From contig NZ_JRUD01000016.1 in the NCBI RefSeq assembly GCF_000802425.1, positions 62,001 to 126,000 on the forward strand: 64,000 nt of DNA, given 5' to 3'. Numbering within the stretch: position 1 is the first letter of the stretch; each line of letters opens with the position of its first letter. Below are positions 48,233 through 60,193 of this stretch, one piece after another. The position numbers and the translations under genes are program-made. Under the pieces are notes generated by a model. It was not told where the DNA came from. It worked only from the letters and a program-made list of their open reading frames with translations, and made no database searches. This DNA is from Pseudomonas flexibilis. GTDB lineage: Bacteria; Pseudomonadota; Gammaproteobacteria; Pseudomonadales; Pseudomonadaceae.

Positions 48233-49519
48233 ATGGCTGACAAAAAAGCGCAGTTGATCATCGAGGGCGCCGCCCCCGTAGAACTGCCCGTCCTAAGCGG
48301 TACCATCGGGCCCGACGTCATCGACGTCCGCAGCCTGACAGCCACGGGCAAATTCACTTTCGATCCCGGTTTCATGTCCACCGCTTCCTGCGAGTCGAAG
48401 ATCACCTATATCGACGGCGACAAGGGCGTCCTGCTGCACCGCGGCTATCCGATCGAACAACTGGCGGAAAAGTCCGATTACCTGGAAACCGCCTACCTGC
48501 TGCTCAACGGCGAGCTGCCGAATGCCGAGCAGAAGGCCAAATTCGTCAACACCATCAAGAACCACACCATCGTTCACGAGCAGCTGAAGTCCTTCCTGAA
48601 CGGCTTCCGTCGCGACGCTCACCCGATGGCCGTGATGTGCGGCATCGTTGGCGCCCTGTCGGCGTTCTACCACGACTCGCTGGACATCAACAATCCGCAG
48701 CACCGCGAGATTTCCGCACACCGCCTGATCGCCAAGATGCCGACCATCGCGGCCATGGCGTACAAGTATTCGATCGGCCAGCCGATCATGTATCCGCGTA
48801 ACGACCTGAACTACGCGGAAAACTTCCTGCACATGATGTTCAACACCCCGGCCGAGATCAAACCGATCAGCCCGGTGCTGGCCAAGGCCATGGACCGCAT
48901 CTTCATCCTGCATGCGGACCACGAGCAGAACGCCTCGACTTCCACCGTTCGTCTGGCTGGCTCCACGGGCGCCAACCCGTTCGCCTGTATCGCTGCCGGC
49001 ATCGCTGCCCTGTGGGGACCGGCCCACGGCGGCGCCAACGAAGCCGTGCTGACCATGCTGGACGAGATTGGCGACGTTTCGAACATCGACAAGTTCCTGG
49101 CCAAGGCCAAGGACAAGAACGATCCGTTCAAGCTGATGGGCTTCGGCCACCGCGTGTACAAGAACTTCGACCCGCGCGCCAAGGTCATGAAGCAGACCTG
49201 CGACGAGGTTCTGGGCGAGCTGGGTATCAATGACCCGCAGCTGGAACTGGCGATGAAGCTGGAAGAGATTGCGCTGAAGGACCCCTACTTCGCCGAGCGC
49301 AACCTGTACCCGAACGTGGACTTCTACTCCGGCATCATCCTGAAGGCCATCGGCATTCCGACCAGCATGTTCACAGTGATCTTCGCCATGTCCCGTACCG
49401 TGGGCTGGATCTCGCACTGGAAGGAAATGATCGAAAGCGGCCAGAAGATCGGTCGCCCGCGCCAGCTCTACACTGGCCACGAGCGTCGCGACTTCGCTCC
49501 GCTGAACCAGCGCGGCTGA
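48233..49519 (+). CDS. gltA: Citrate synthase
   Basis: A 428-residue type II citrate synthase starting [20 protein letters not shown] at ATG 48233 behind a perfect AGGAGG; the frame opens at 48173 but lacks that signal. The active residues are visible: His in [21 protein letters not shown] (in two pieces) and [14 protein letters not shown], His in [15 protein letters not shown], and Asp in [14 protein letters not shown]. The zinc-free, NADH-sensitive hexameric class is indicated by the N-terminal beta-domain (residues 1-50). It condenses acetyl-CoA with oxaloacetate, opening the citric acid cycle, and is divergent from sdhCDAB. A strong terminator follows. Length equals the Pseudomonas GltA. 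Confidence 0.97.
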   Translation: MADKKAQLIIEGAAPVELPVLSGTIGPDVIDVRSLTATGKFTFDPGFMSTASCESKITYIDGDKGVLLHRGYPIEQLAEKSDYLETAYLLLNGELPNAEQKAKFVNTIKNHTIVHEQLKSFLNGFRRDAHPMAVMCGIVGALSAFYHDSLDINNPQHREISAHRLIAKMPTIAAMAYKYSIGQPIMYPRNDLNYAENFLHMMFNTPAEIKPISPVLAKAMDRIFILHADHEQNASTSTVRLAGSTGANPFACIAAGIAALWGPAHGGANEAVLTMLDEIGDVSNIDKFLAKAKDKNDPFKLMGFGHRVYKNFDPRAKVMKQTCDEVLGELGINDPQLELAMKLEEIALKDPYFAERNLYPNVDFYSGIILKAIGIPTSMFTVIFAMSRTVGWISHWKEMIESGQKIGRPRQLYTGHERRDFAPLNQRG

Positions 49520-49537
49520 TCGCTCGGACGCCAAAAG

Positions 49538-49570
49538 AAAAGGCTGCCCATGGGCAGCCTTTTCTGTTTT
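49538..49570 (+). terminator. Rho-independent terminator after gltA
   Basis: A perfect 13-bp palindrome AAAAGGCTGCCCA / TGGGCAGCCTTTT, with a T-rich tail CTGTTTTC. It also lies downstream of the converging START-domain gene. Confidence 0.92.
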
Positions 49571-49584
49571 CGGCACCCCACCCT

Positions 49585-50196
49585 TTAACGAGCGCTTTCC
49601 GCCAGACTGCGCAACCCGTTGAGCGTGTTGAACGGGGCATCGATCACGAAACTATTGGCAAGCCAGGAGGGCACGCTGCCACCCGGCTCGCTATACAGCT
49701 GATACGTCACCTTCACCAGCCCACCGTCCAACGGCTCCAAACGCCAGTAACCCTCGACACGGGTCACACGCACATAGCCCTTTTCTTCCGGGAGCATGTC
49801 TGGCACGCCTTTTAGATGGCGCACCAGAGTACCGCCCTCCTCCTCGGTGGTCACCTCGATCACGGAATCACGCGGGGTAACCGGCCAGGGCGTGCTGAAA
49901 TAGGTGTGCGTCCAGGCTTTGCTGCCTTCCCGCCGGATCATTTGCTGCGCCTTGCATTGATGGATCCACGCACAGGAACCCTGAACGTCTTCCTGCAGTG
50001 CACGAATCCGGGCCATGCTTGCCCGAATGACCGTCTCGCCTCGATAGGCCTTGTAGGCAGAACCAGGCACCGCAGCCAGGTAGACCCTGATCCCCTGCTC
50101 GTCCTTCACCAGCTCCCAATCCTGAGCGCTCACCGCGCCACCGAACAACACCAGGGACAACCCCAGCATCAGGGGCCTGCACGTAGACACGAGCAT
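49585..50196 (-). CDS. START-domain periplasmic protein
   Basis: A 203-residue protein with a signal peptide (MLVSTCRPLMLGLSLVLFGG, cleaved after AVSA). The mature part resembles a START/SRPBCC lipid-binding fold: WELVKDEQGIRVYLAAVPGSA, FSTPWPVTPRDSVIEVTTEE and GYWRLEPLDGGLVKVTYQLY correspond to its strands, with the terminal helix APFNTLNGLRSLAES. Such domains bind lipids or other hydrophobic ligands. It converges with gltA, and the cysteine-cluster gene lies 28 bp upstream on the same strand, so the two may be co-transcribed. The ligand is not known. Confidence 0.86.
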   Translation of the reverse strand: MLVSTCRPLMLGLSLVLFGGAVSAQDWELVKDEQGIRVYLAAVPGSAYKAYRGETVIRASMARIRALQEDVQGSCAWIHQCKAQQMIRREGSKAWTHTYFSTPWPVTPRDSVIEVTTEEEGGTLVRHLKGVPDMLPEEKGYVRVTRVEGYWRLEPLDGGLVKVTYQLYSEPGGSVPSWLANSFVIDAPFNTLNGLRSLAESAR

Positions 50197-50224
50197 GATT
50201 TCTCTCCTTTTCGTTGTGGGGGGC

Positions 50225-50476
50225 TCAGGCAGTGGACTGCTCCAGCCAGCCCAGAAGCTGAATCGCCTGCTCGGCGGTTTCCCCGCAGAATGCCTCGTCA
50301 GCCTCGAAGGCCGAACACACGCGTGGCCGCTCCGGCTTTCCGAACAGCGCGCAGAGGCCTGCCTCGCTCAGGTGAATACATCGCTCACCGGCCTTCTTGC
50401 CACGCGGCATGCCGGGAATGAACGAGCTGATGGAGGGGGCTATGCAGCAAGCGCCGCAACCTGCACGGCATTTCAT
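50225..50476 (-). CDS. YkgJ-family cysteine cluster protein
   Basis: An 83-residue protein taken from ATG 50476 (MKCRAGCGACCIAPSISSFI), the typical family start; the frame is open upstream to 50608 without a ribosome site. The cysteines C3, C7, C10 and C11, then one each in ERCIHL, GLCALFG, RVCSAF and AFCGE, form a CxxxCxxCC...C pattern suited to binding zinc or an iron-sulfur cluster. The molecular role of the family is unclear. It lies divergent from the exonuclease gene with 158 bp between starts. Confidence 0.82.
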   Translation of the reverse strand: MKCRAGCGACCIAPSISSFIPGMPRGKKAGERCIHLSEAGLCALFGKPERPRVCSAFEADEAFCGETAEQAIQLLGWLEQSTA

Positions 50477-50634
50477 GACGATGACTACTCGACACTCGAA
50501 CAGAGGGGGCCGCGATTTTACTGCCAGCCCATCCGTTGTCACAGGCATTGCATCCAGCCGATCAGCCCCACCCTTGGTCGATTTGCCGACCGGGACCGAC
50601 ACCGCCATACTCCGGCCAGCCCGATGGAGGACGT

Positions 50635-51177
50635 ATGCGACATTGGCTGGTTATCGACCTGGAAGCCACCACGGATGAAGGTGGCTGGCCACTGCGAGAC
50701 ATGGAGATCATCGAGATCGGCGCCACCCTCGCCACCAGCGTGGGCCACGAAGTCGCCCATTTCCAGCGCTATGTCCGACCGCTGCGGCGCCCCTGCCTGA
50801 CGAGCTTCTGCAAGGACCTCACGCATATCGGCCAGCAGCAGATCGACAGCGCCCGGACCCTCGCGCAACTCTGGCCGGCCTTCGAAAGCTGGCTGCTGGC
50901 CCAAGGCTCCCGCCTGGCTGGCTGGGCCAGTTGGGGCGACTACGACCGCCGCCAGCTCGAGCAGGAATGGCAGGCGCAAGGCCTGCAAAGCCGCCTTCAG
51001 CAGTTTCCCCACCTGAACCTCAAGCAGTCCTTCGCCAGCAGTCGACAGCTGACCCGCCCGGTCGGCCTGAACATGGCCCTGATGCTGGCCGGCATGCATT
51101 TCCAGGGCCGCCAGCACCGCGCCCTGGAAGACGCACGCAACGCCGCACGCCTGCTACCCCTGGCCCTGCCGCATTAA
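50635..51177 (+). CDS. DEDDh 3'-5' exonuclease (Eri1/KapD type)
   Basis: A 180-residue protein starting MRHWLVIDLEATTDEGGWPL at ATG 50635 behind GGAGGACGT; the longer frame to 50536 has a Pro-rich non-family N-terminus and is rejected. ExoI is VIDLEATTD, ExoII is GWASWGDYDRRQLEQEW with the second Asp, and ExoIII is HRALEDARNAARLLPLAL with the catalytic His and Asp. FCKDLTHIGQQQID is the Eri1-type third element. Such enzymes trim RNA or small DNA. It stands alone between the cysteine-cluster protein and ppnP; no processing partner is nearby. Confidence 0.87.
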   Translation: MRHWLVIDLEATTDEGGWPLRDMEIIEIGATLATSVGHEVAHFQRYVRPLRRPCLTSFCKDLTHIGQQQIDSARTLAQLWPAFESWLLAQGSRLAGWASWGDYDRRQLEQEWQAQGLQSRLQQFPHLNLKQSFASSRQLTRPVGLNMALMLAGMHFQGRQHRALEDARNAARLLPLALPH

Positions 51178-51252
51178 ACACGGGAACCCGGTGACGCCGA
51201 TCGGACGCTTCGGCATACTGGCGCGCCCTTTTTTCCGTATAGGAAACGCCCC

Positions 51253-51534
51253 ATGTTCAAGGTCAACGAATACTTCGACGGCAAGGTCAAATCCATCGCC
51301 TTCGAACAGGCCGAATGCCCTGCCACCGTCGGCGTGATGGCACCCGGCGAGTACGAGTTTGGCACCAGCCAGAAGGAAATCATGAAGGTCGTGGCCGGCG
51401 CCCTCACTGTGCGCCTGCCAGGCAGTGAAGCCTGGGAAACCTTCGAGGCCGGCAGCCAGTTCAGCGTACCGGCCAACAGCAAGTTCCAGCTAAAGGTCGC
51501 CGTGGATACCGCCTACCTCTGCGAGTACTACTAA
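51253..51534 (+). CDS. ppnP: Pyrimidine/purine nucleoside phosphorylase PpnP
   Basis: A 93-residue single-domain cupin (DUF1255), [20 protein letters not shown], that matches E. coli YaiE/PpnP over its entire length. [20 protein letters not shown] and the [19 protein letters not shown] segment are characteristic. The enzyme phosphorolyses several purine and pyrimidine nucleosides. Start ATG 51253 follows ATAGGAAACGCCCC, a good ribosome site. It is preceded by the exonuclease gene 75 bp upstream, a thematically neat but not compelling nucleic-acid salvage pairing. Confidence 0.95.
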   Translation: MFKVNEYFDGKVKSIAFEQAECPATVGVMAPGEYEFGTSQKEIMKVVAGALTVRLPGSEAWETFEAGSQFSVPANSKFQLKVAVDTAYLCEYY

Positions 51535-51636
51535 AGTCTCGTGGGCGGGCGGTATCCCGTCCGACCGCCCTGGTCGTCATCTGGATTTCATCTAGATTGA
51601 ACAAGCTATGGAATCCAGCGACCAGGAGATGGACAC

Positions 51637-51813
51637 ATGAACCTGAACAACAACGCCACCCAGCCTGTACCCACCCACCTCCCCGCCGACTGCTTTGCGT
51701 GTGCAGTGATCGATGAGCAGGGACGCGAAGTACCCATCACCGAAGCCATGATCCAGCAGGCCTGCCGCGCCCTCGATCAGGAGCCCGATGAGGATGAGCC
51801 CACCCAGGGGTGA
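51637..51813 (+). CDS. Small PA1571-family protein
   Basis: A 58-residue acidic protein, MNLNNNATQPVPTHLPADCF at the start, read from ATG 51637 behind CAGGAGATGGACAC to TGA 51811-51813. The core ADCFACAVIDEQGREVPITE followed by an EAMIQQACRALDQE helix is the pattern of small Pseudomonas proteins named after P. aeruginosa PA1571. The CFAC pair could bind a metal, but no function is known. It ends three bases before the stop codon of the converging pdxB. Confidence 0.8.
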   Translation: MNLNNNATQPVPTHLPADCFACAVIDEQGREVPITEAMIQQACRALDQEPDEDEPTQG

Positions 51814-51816
51814 GGC

Positions 51817-52959
51817 TCAGACCAGCCTGGCCCCCAGCGCACGAACCAGCGCAGCCAGTTGCGGGGCCTGGCCCAGCAACTCGACCCTGAGGCCATCGAT
51901 TTCCCGGCGTGGCGGATAATGCTTGCGCAGCGCGTCGAAGCCGGCGCGACGCATGTCCTCGTCGCCTCTCAAGCTGCGCCGAAAATCGGCGGAGTCGCGC
52001 CGCGGATCGTAGACGGCCCGACACAGGGCAGACAGCGCCCAGTCGGGGTCCGCACCGGCGTGCAGGGTCAATTGCGATAGCCAGGGCTCGGGCAATAGCG
52101 CCTCCAGCTCCAGCGGCGCCAGCATGCCCAGGTGTGCGCAGAGCGCGCGGTAGATCTGTGCAGTGCCGCGCGCCTTGCCTTCCAGGCTGTAGCCCGCGAT
52201 GTGGGGGGTGGCGATCCGGCATCGCTCGGCCAGTGCCACATCCACGAGCGGCTCACCCTCCCAGACATCCAGCACCGCCTCGACATCGGGCCGCTGCAGG
52301 AGCAGCGCATGCAGGGCCTGGTTGTCCACCACCGCGCCGCGGCTGGCATTGATCAGCCAACTGCCGGGACGCAGCCGGGCCAACCGCTCGGCATTCAGCA
52401 GATGGCGCGTCGGCCACCGGCCTGCCGAGGTGAGCGGTGTATGCAGACTGATTACATCGCACTGCGCCAGCAACTCGTCCAGATCGACATAATCGCCACC
52501 CTCGCGCTCCGCGCGCGGCGGGTCGCAGACCAGCACCCGACAACCCAGCCCGCGCAACACCTCCACCAGCCGCGCACCCACCTGGCCGGCGCCCACCACT
52601 CCGTAGCAGCGCTCCCGCAGTGGCGAGCCCGCCACTTCGGCCAGCGCCAGCAGGCTGCCCAGCACGTAATCCACCACTCCACGGGCATTGCAGCCCGGCG
52701 CGCTAGCCCACGCAATGTTGGCGGCGGCCAGATGATCGAGGTCGAAGTGGTCGGTGCCTATGGTGCAGGTGCCGACGAAGCGCACCGGGCTACCCTGCAG
52801 CAAGGCGGCATCCACCCGGGTCACCGAGCGCACCAGCAGCACATCGGCTTCGGCCAGGGCATCAGCGCTGAACGCGCGCCCCGGCTGACGGCGGATCTCG
52901 CCGAATTCGGCGAAGAAGGCTTCGACCAGGGGTATGTTTTCGTCGGCAAGAATGCGCAT
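51817..52959 (-). CDS. pdxB: Erythronate-4-phosphate dehydrogenase
   Basis: A 380-residue D-2-hydroxyacid dehydrogenase beginning [20 protein letters not shown], which is the PdxB form. The NAD loop is [20 protein letters not shown] near residue 120; the catalytic Arg, Glu and His are in [26 protein letters not shown] and [15 protein letters not shown]. The C-terminal dimerisation domain (about 285-380) is specific to PdxB. It oxidises erythronate-4-phosphate in vitamin B6 synthesis. Divergent from the MATE transporter. Length matches E. coli PdxB. Confidence 0.95.
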   Translation of the reverse strand: MRILADENIPLVEAFFAEFGEIRRQPGRAFSADALAEADVLLVRSVTRVDAALLQGSPVRFVGTCTIGTDHFDLDHLAAANIAWASAPGCNARGVVDYVLGSLLALAEVAGSPLRERCYGVVGAGQVGARLVEVLRGLGCRVLVCDPPRAEREGGDYVDLDELLAQCDVISLHTPLTSAGRWPTRHLLNAERLARLRPGSWLINASRGAVVDNQALHALLLQRPDVEAVLDVWEGEPLVDVALAERCRIATPHIAGYSLEGKARGTAQIYRALCAHLGMLAPLELEALLPEPWLSQLTLHAGADPDWALSALCRAVYDPRRDSADFRRSLRGDEDMRRAGFDALRKHYPPRREIDGLRVELLGQAPQLAALVRALGARLV

Positions 52960-53071
52960 GCTCGGACTCCTCGGAGGGGGCGCCAGTTTAGTCCTTTGCC
53001 CTTGCGACCCCTACCCTTTCTTCGCCTGGGTGCGCGGCGTAGAATCCCCGCCTTTTACCTGTCGCCGTCCC

Positions 53072-54457
53072 ATGAGCCATATGAACCGCGTTTCCCGCGT
53101 CGGGCACGAACTGAGCGCACTGCTCGCCCTCGCTACTCCCATCATCATCGCCCAGGTGGCGCATACCGCCATGGGCGCCGTCGATGCCGTGATGGCTGGC
53201 CGGGTCAGCGCCGCCGACCTGGCGGCCGTGGCCTTGGGCAACTCCGTCTGGATTCCCCTCTACCTGCTGATGACCGGCATCCTGATGGCAACCACCCCGA
53301 AGGTGGCCCATCGCTTCGGCGCCGGCAAGCTGGCAGAAATCGGGCCGCTGGTGCGCCAGGCGCTCTGGCTGGGATTGGCGATTGGCCTGCTGTTCGCATT
53401 TCTACTGACCCAGGCCAGGCCCGTGCTGAATGCCATGCAGGTCGACCCCGGATTGATCGAGCCCACCCTCGGCTATCTGCAGGGGGTAGCGTTCGGCTTT
53501 CCCGCCGCCGCCGTCTACCAGGTGCTGCGCTGCTACAGCGACGCCCTGAGCCACACATTGCCGAGCATGATCATCGGCCTGCTGGGCCTGCTGGTTAACA
53601 TCCCGCTCAACTATGTGCTCATCCACGGCAAGCTGGGCTTGCCCGCCCTGGGCGGCGTGGGCTGCGGCTGGGCTACCGGGCTGGTGATGATCGCCATGCT
53701 GGCGGCCATGCTCACCTGGGTCAACCGCTCGCCCATCTACCGCTTCAGCGAACTGTTCAAGCATTTCGAGCGCCCACGCTGGCCACTGATCCGAGCACTG
53801 CTGGCGGTGGGCGTGCCGATCGGAATCGCCATCTTTGCCGAGTCGAGCATCTTCTCGGTCATCGCCCTGCTGATCGGCAGCCTCGGTGACACCGTGGTGG
53901 CCGGCCATCAGATCGCCCTCAGCATCTCGTCGCTGGTGTTCATGGTGCCCCTGTCCCTGGGCATGGCGGTCACCGTGCGCGTGGGCCAGGCCCTGGGCCG
54001 CAACGCGCCACGCGACGCACGCTTCGCCGCGGCCCTGGGGATCGGCGTGGCACTGAGCTACGCCTGCTTCTCGGCCATGCTGATGATGGTATTTCGCGAG
54101 CAGATTGCCGGGTTCTACTCGCCGGACCCGGCGGTGGTCGCCCTGGCCAGCACCCTGCTGATCTATGCCGCGCTCTTCCAGTTTTCCGACGGCATACAGG
54201 TTTCCGCCGCTGGCGCCTTGCGTGGTTATCAGGACACTCGGGCGGTGATGCTGATCACCCTGCCCAGCTACTGGGGCATCGGTCTGACGGTGGGCTACCT
54301 GCTGGGGCTCACCGACCTGCTCGGCGCCCCCAGCGGCCCGGCAGGCCTATGGCAGGGCCTGATCGTCGGCCTGAGCTGCGCGGCGCTGATGCTCGGCTGG
54401 CGACTGCATGTGCGCGCAGGCCGCGCGATCCACCGGATGGCACCGACACAGGAATAG
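53072..54457 (+). CDS. norM: MATE-family multidrug efflux pump
   Basis: A 461-residue transporter with twelve hydrophobic helices. It begins MSHMNRVSRVGHELSALLAL at ATG 53072; the frame is open from 52934 but only the chosen part is family-like, and a second ATG at 53081 is possible. The NorM hallmark VAHTAMGAVDAVMAGRVSAA is in helix 1-2 and GLLGLLVNIPLNYVLIHGKL in the middle. Proton- or sodium-coupled members export cationic drugs such as fluoroquinolones; the Pseudomonas copy is PmpM. Naming is by family resemblance only. It is divergent from pdxB and followed by tusA on the other strand. Confidence 0.88.
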   Translation: MSHMNRVSRVGHELSALLALATPIIIAQVAHTAMGAVDAVMAGRVSAADLAAVALGNSVWIPLYLLMTGILMATTPKVAHRFGAGKLAEIGPLVRQALWLGLAIGLLFAFLLTQARPVLNAMQVDPGLIEPTLGYLQGVAFGFPAAAVYQVLRCYSDALSHTLPSMIIGLLGLLVNIPLNYVLIHGKLGLPALGGVGCGWATGLVMIAMLAAMLTWVNRSPIYRFSELFKHFERPRWPLIRALLAVGVPIGIAIFAESSIFSVIALLIGSLGDTVVAGHQIALSISSLVFMVPLSLGMAVTVRVGQALGRNAPRDARFAAALGIGVALSYACFSAMLMMVFREQIAGFYSPDPAVVALASTLLIYAALFQFSDGIQVSAAGALRGYQDTRAVMLITLPSYWGIGLTVGYLLGLTDLLGAPSGPAGLWQGLIVGLSCAALMLGWRLHVRAGRAIHRMAPTQE

Positions 54458-54471
54458 CCCGTGTCGGCAGC

Positions 54472-54711
54472 TCAATCGGCCTTCTTGCGGATCCAGTAGA
54501 GGAACTGGCCGGCATCCTCGCGCTGCTCGACCAGCTCATGGCCAAGAAACACGCAGAACTTGGGGATGTCACGACGGGTCGAGGGATCGGTGGCAATGAC
54601 CTGCAGCAGGCCGCCGGCCTGCAGGTCGCGCACCTTGTTGTGCAGCATCATCACCGGTTCGGGGCAGTTCAGCCCGCTGGCGTCGAGAATCGCGTCGGGT
54701 TGCAGGGACAT
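54472..54711 (-). CDS. tusA: TusA-type sulfurtransferase
   Basis: A 79-residue protein with the active cysteine in [18 protein letters not shown] near residue 16, the invariant CPxP motif of Tus[13 protein letters not shown] and the [16 protein letters not shown] segment complete the pattern. TusA accepts sulfur from IscS and passes it toward tRNA thiolation and molybdenum cofactor. Its start faces that of a 55-residue gene 68 bp away. Short length is normal for the family (about 80). Confidence 0.94.
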   Translation of the reverse strand: MSLQPDAILDASGLNCPEPVMMLHNKVRDLQAGGLLQVIATDPSTRRDIPKFCVFLGHELVEQREDAGQFLYWIRKKAD

Positions 54712-54779
54712 CGTGATACTCCGGAAACAGGCGGCTATTGTGGCGCAAAGCGGGCATTACGCCCAGCCGGAGGAACGTC

Positions 54780-54947
54780 ATGCGCGACTGGTGCGTCAAG
54801 CGTCTGGATGACAACGGTAACGAATGCCTGGTGCGCGAACGCCTGACCCGGGCCGAGGCCGAACACCTGGCTCGCGACTACCAGGCCCGCGGCCACAAGC
54901 AGACCTACTGGGCAGCACCCATGCCGCCCACACCGCCGCGCTCGTGA
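54780..54947 (+). CDS. Conserved small protein next to acnA, unknown function
   Basis: A 55-residue hydrophilic protein beginning [20 protein letters not shown] at ATG 54780 with GGAGGAACGTC before it; an earlier start at 54738 is rejected. An amphipathic helix [20 protein letters not shown] makes up its second half, and the C-terminus is proline-rich (PMPPTPPRS). Two cysteines 10 residues apart are the only potential metal or redox sites. It lies between tusA (divergent) and acnA (same strand, 74 bp). I recall an equivalent gene in P. aeruginosa at this place. No function is assigned. Confidence 0.72.
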   Translation: MRDWCVKRLDDNGNECLVRERLTRAEAEHLARDYQARGHKQTYWAAPMPPTPPRS

Positions 54948-55020
54948 GCCGCGCGGGAACCCTTGGCCCGCCCGGTCGGTCCAGAGCAGAACCCGTGGCA
55001 CGACTTCCAAGGATCACACC

Positions 55021-57699
<2,679 letters not shown>

Positions 57700-57835
57700 C
57701 CAGGATCAATTCCGAATGAATGAAGTGTCAGGAACTCTGGCGCACACTTATTCATTTATGTTTTTTTGGCGTCAGCCGATTTACTCATGTCATGACTTTC
57801 CCCGGTGGACACTACGTCACCGCATGGATCCCAGA

Positions 57836-59404
57836 ATGCGCAAGAATTTGCCTGTCACTCAGCGCGAACGCACCTTCCCGGCCGAGCAGCGACTGATTTC
57901 CACCACTGACCTGAAAGGTCAGATCACCTACTGCAACGATGCCTTTGTGCAGATCAGCGGCTTCAACCGCGAGGAGCTGCAGCGCGCGCCGCACAACCTG
58001 GTACGCCACCCGGATGTGCCGCCGGCGGTGTTTGCGCACATGTGGCAAACCCTCAAGTCGGGGCGCCCGTGGATGGGCATCGTCAAAAACCGCTGCAAGA
58101 CCGGCGACCACTACTGGGTGAACGCCTACGTGGTGCCGATCCTGGAAAACGGCAAGGTGGTCGGCTACGAGTCCGTGCGCAGCAAGCCGAGTGGCGAGCA
58201 GATTCGCCGCGCCGAAGCCCTGTACCGACGCATCAACGGCGGCAAGCCGGCAGTACCTCGCCGGGCCCGCTGGCTACCGGTGCTGCTCAACTGGCTGCCG
58301 TTCATCCTGGTCAGCCAGATCGGCTTCGCCGTCGGCGCCTGGCTGAACAGCGGCTGGGGCTTTGCCCTGGCCGCCCTGCTGAGCATTCCCCTGGGGCTGG
58401 CCGGTCTCTACTGGCAGACCCGCGGCCCGCGCCGCCTGCTGGGTGTGGCCAAGAGCCAGGGCATCGCCGATCCGCTGATCGCCCGCATGTACACCGATGG
58501 CCTGGGTATCAGCTCGCAGCTGGAAATGGCCATGATCAGCCAGCATCTGCATTTGCAGACCTGCCTGACCCGCCTGCAGGACACGGCAGAGCAGCTGACC
58601 CGCCAGGCCAGCCAGGCCGACCAGTTGGCGCAGAACAGCTCCAGCGGCCTGCAGAACCAACTGAGGGAAACCGAGCGTGTCGCCGAATCGATCCGCCTGC
58701 TCAGCAGCGCCACCCACGAGGTGGCCAGCCACATCGGGCAGACCGCCGAGGCCACCCGCAACGCCAAGGCGCTGGCCGACCAGGGACGCCTGATCGCCGA
58801 GCAGGCCAGCCGCGCCATCGAACAGCTGTCGCAGGCCGCCGGCCATTCCAGCGCCACCGTGGCGCGCCTGGCCCAGGACAGCAGCGAAATCGGCGGCGTG
58901 GTGGATGTCATCAAGGGCATCACCGACCAGACCAACCTGCTGGCCTTGAACGCCGCCATCGAAGCGGCGCGCGCCGGCGAAATGGGCCGCGGCTTCGCGG
59001 TGGTGGCCGACGAGGTACGCCTGCTGGCCAGGCGCACCGCGGATTCCACAGAACAGATCCACCAGCTGATCGCCACGCTGCAGCGCACCGCCGAAGAGGC
59101 CGTGCAGGCCATGGAAGACAGTCGCCGCCAGGCCGACGACAGCGTCGCCCAGGTACTGAATGCGGATCGCGCCCTGGCCGGCATCGGCGAAGCCGTGCAC
59201 CGCATCGCCGACATGGCCGGGCAGATCGCCACCGCCGCGGAGCAACAGAGCACCACCGCCGGTGAAATCAACCGCAACATCGACACCATCGCCCTGCTGG
59301 CGGAGCGCACCGCCGGCGAAGCGGCCGGCACCGCGCAACTGAGCAAGGAGCTGACCGCCACGGCGCGCGGCCAGCATGCCCTGGTGGAGCGCTTCAACCG
59401 CTAG
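57836..59404 (+). CDS. aer: Aerotaxis receptor Aer (PAS-MCP)
   Basis: A 522-residue receptor starting at ATG 57836 ([18 protein letters not shown]); ATG 57826 and an opening at 57716 are less likely. The PAS domain (about 15-110) has [20 protein letters not shown] and the FAD-pocket region [19 protein letters not shown] hydrophobic hairpin (about 145-195) anchors it without a periplasmic domain. The cytoplasmic signalling helix pair holds the hairpin tip [20 protein letters not shown] near residue 390. No methyl-receptor NWETF-like tail is present. It senses energy state through FAD and directs swimming toward oxygen. Its TAG stop shares CTAG with the stop of the converging hydrolase. Confidence 0.93.
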   Translation: MRKNLPVTQRERTFPAEQRLISTTDLKGQITYCNDAFVQISGFNREELQRAPHNLVRHPDVPPAVFAHMWQTLKSGRPWMGIVKNRCKTGDHYWVNAYVVPILENGKVVGYESVRSKPSGEQIRRAEALYRRINGGKPAVPRRARWLPVLLNWLPFILVSQIGFAVGAWLNSGWGFALAALLSIPLGLAGLYWQTRGPRRLLGVAKSQGIADPLIARMYTDGLGISSQLEMAMISQHLHLQTCLTRLQDTAEQLTRQASQADQLAQNSSSGLQNQLRETERVAESIRLLSSATHEVASHIGQTAEATRNAKALADQGRLIAEQASRAIEQLSQAAGHSSATVARLAQDSSEIGGVVDVIKGITDQTNLLALNAAIEAARAGEMGRGFAVVADEVRLLARRTADSTEQIHQLIATLQRTAEEAVQAMEDSRRQADDSVAQVLNADRALAGIGEAVHRIADMAGQIATAAEQQSTTAGEINRNIDTIALLAERTAGEAAGTAQLSKELTATARGQHALVERFNR

Positions 59405-60102
59405 CGGGAGTTGCCCGACAATAAAGCCGCGATCACCTCGGCGCAGTGCTGCAGATGCTGCGCCTGGGTGAAGCCTGAGCTTTTGAGCGGTTTCAGATCA
59501 TGGTCGGCGGCGGCCAGCCAGTCCAGGCGGATGCTCGCCGACAATCGATAGGTTTCAACCTCCGGCCGTGATCCCAACGCATCCCGCTCGCCTTGCAGGA
59601 TGAGGGTCGGCGTACGCAGTTCCGCCAGGTGCTCGACGCGGGTCTTCTCCGGCTTGCCTGCGGGATGGAACGGATAGCCCAGGCACACCAGCGCGTCGAC
59701 CCGCAACTCATCAGCCAGCAGACTAGCCATGCGCCCACCCATGGACTTGCCACCGATGGCCAATGGCCCCGTGACCTGTTGCCGCACCTGGGCGTGCACC
59801 GCGCGCCAAGCGTCCAGCAAACGCGCCTGGGGATCCGGCGGGCGACGTGTACCACCGAGGCGCCGCGCAGCCATGTAGGGGAACTCGAAACGCACCACGG
59901 CAATCCCGCACGCCCCTAGCCTCTGGGCGATCTCCTCCATGAACGGGCTGTCCATAGGCGCCCCCGCGCCATGGGCCAGGATCAGCGTCGCACGTGGACT
60001 CCCGGCCGGTCTCGTCCATAACCATGCCGCTTCGTCCGCCGCCCGGGCGGGTCCGAGAGGACATTGATCCGGGTCAATATGCTGGCAATAGCGTTTCACC
60101 AT
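59401..60102 (-). CDS. Alpha/beta hydrolase (KANL3/Tex30-type)
   Basis: A 233-residue hydrolase. The oxyanion segment is [16 protein letters not shown] near residue 42; the nucleophile serine is in [14 protein letters not shown] near 117; the acid is in [11 protein letters not shown] near 170 and the catalytic His in [15 protein letters not shown] near 200. The N-terminal 30 residues are weakly constrained, and an ANR-like box (60064-60077) lies inside them, so the coding start may be nearer the oxyanion strand or the regulatory site may overlap the gene. The family is widespread between aer and ccoN2 in pseudomonads; substrate unknown. Convergent with aer. Confidence 0.85.
   Translation of the reverse strand: MVKRYCQHIDPDQCPLGPARAADEAAWLWTRPAGSPRATLILAHGAGAPMDSPFMEEIAQRLGACGIAVVRFEFPYMAARRLGGTRRPPDPQARLLDAWRAVHAQVRQQVTGPLAIGGKSMGGRMASLLADELRVDALVCLGYPFHPAGKPEKTRVEHLAELRTPTLILQGERDALGSRPEVETYRLSASIRLDWLAAADHDLKPLKSSGFTQAQHLQHCAEVIAALLSGNSR
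60064..60077. promoter_or_regulatory. ANR/FNR-type box upstream of ccoN-2
   Basis: TTGATCCGGGTCAA matches the ANR consensus TTGAT-N4-ATCAA at nine of ten positions. It lies about 117 bp before the ccoN-2 start, where a class II ANR site would place the transcript start near 60112. In P. aeruginosa the second cbb3 operon is ANR-dependent and the first is not. No comparable box is found before ccoN-1. Confidence 0.82.
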
Positions 60103-60193
60103 CCTTCACTCCGCTGCAAAACCCGTCGATTCCTGGCCTCCAGGAGATGGCAGACGCAGCACTCTGCCCAAAACCGTGGATGGAAGCCCATAC

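Noticed and set aside
57700-57835. Possible ANR box before aer
   Set aside because: aer is ANR-dependent in P. aeruginosa, so I looked for TTGAT-N4-ATCAA; no sequence close to it is present in this gap.
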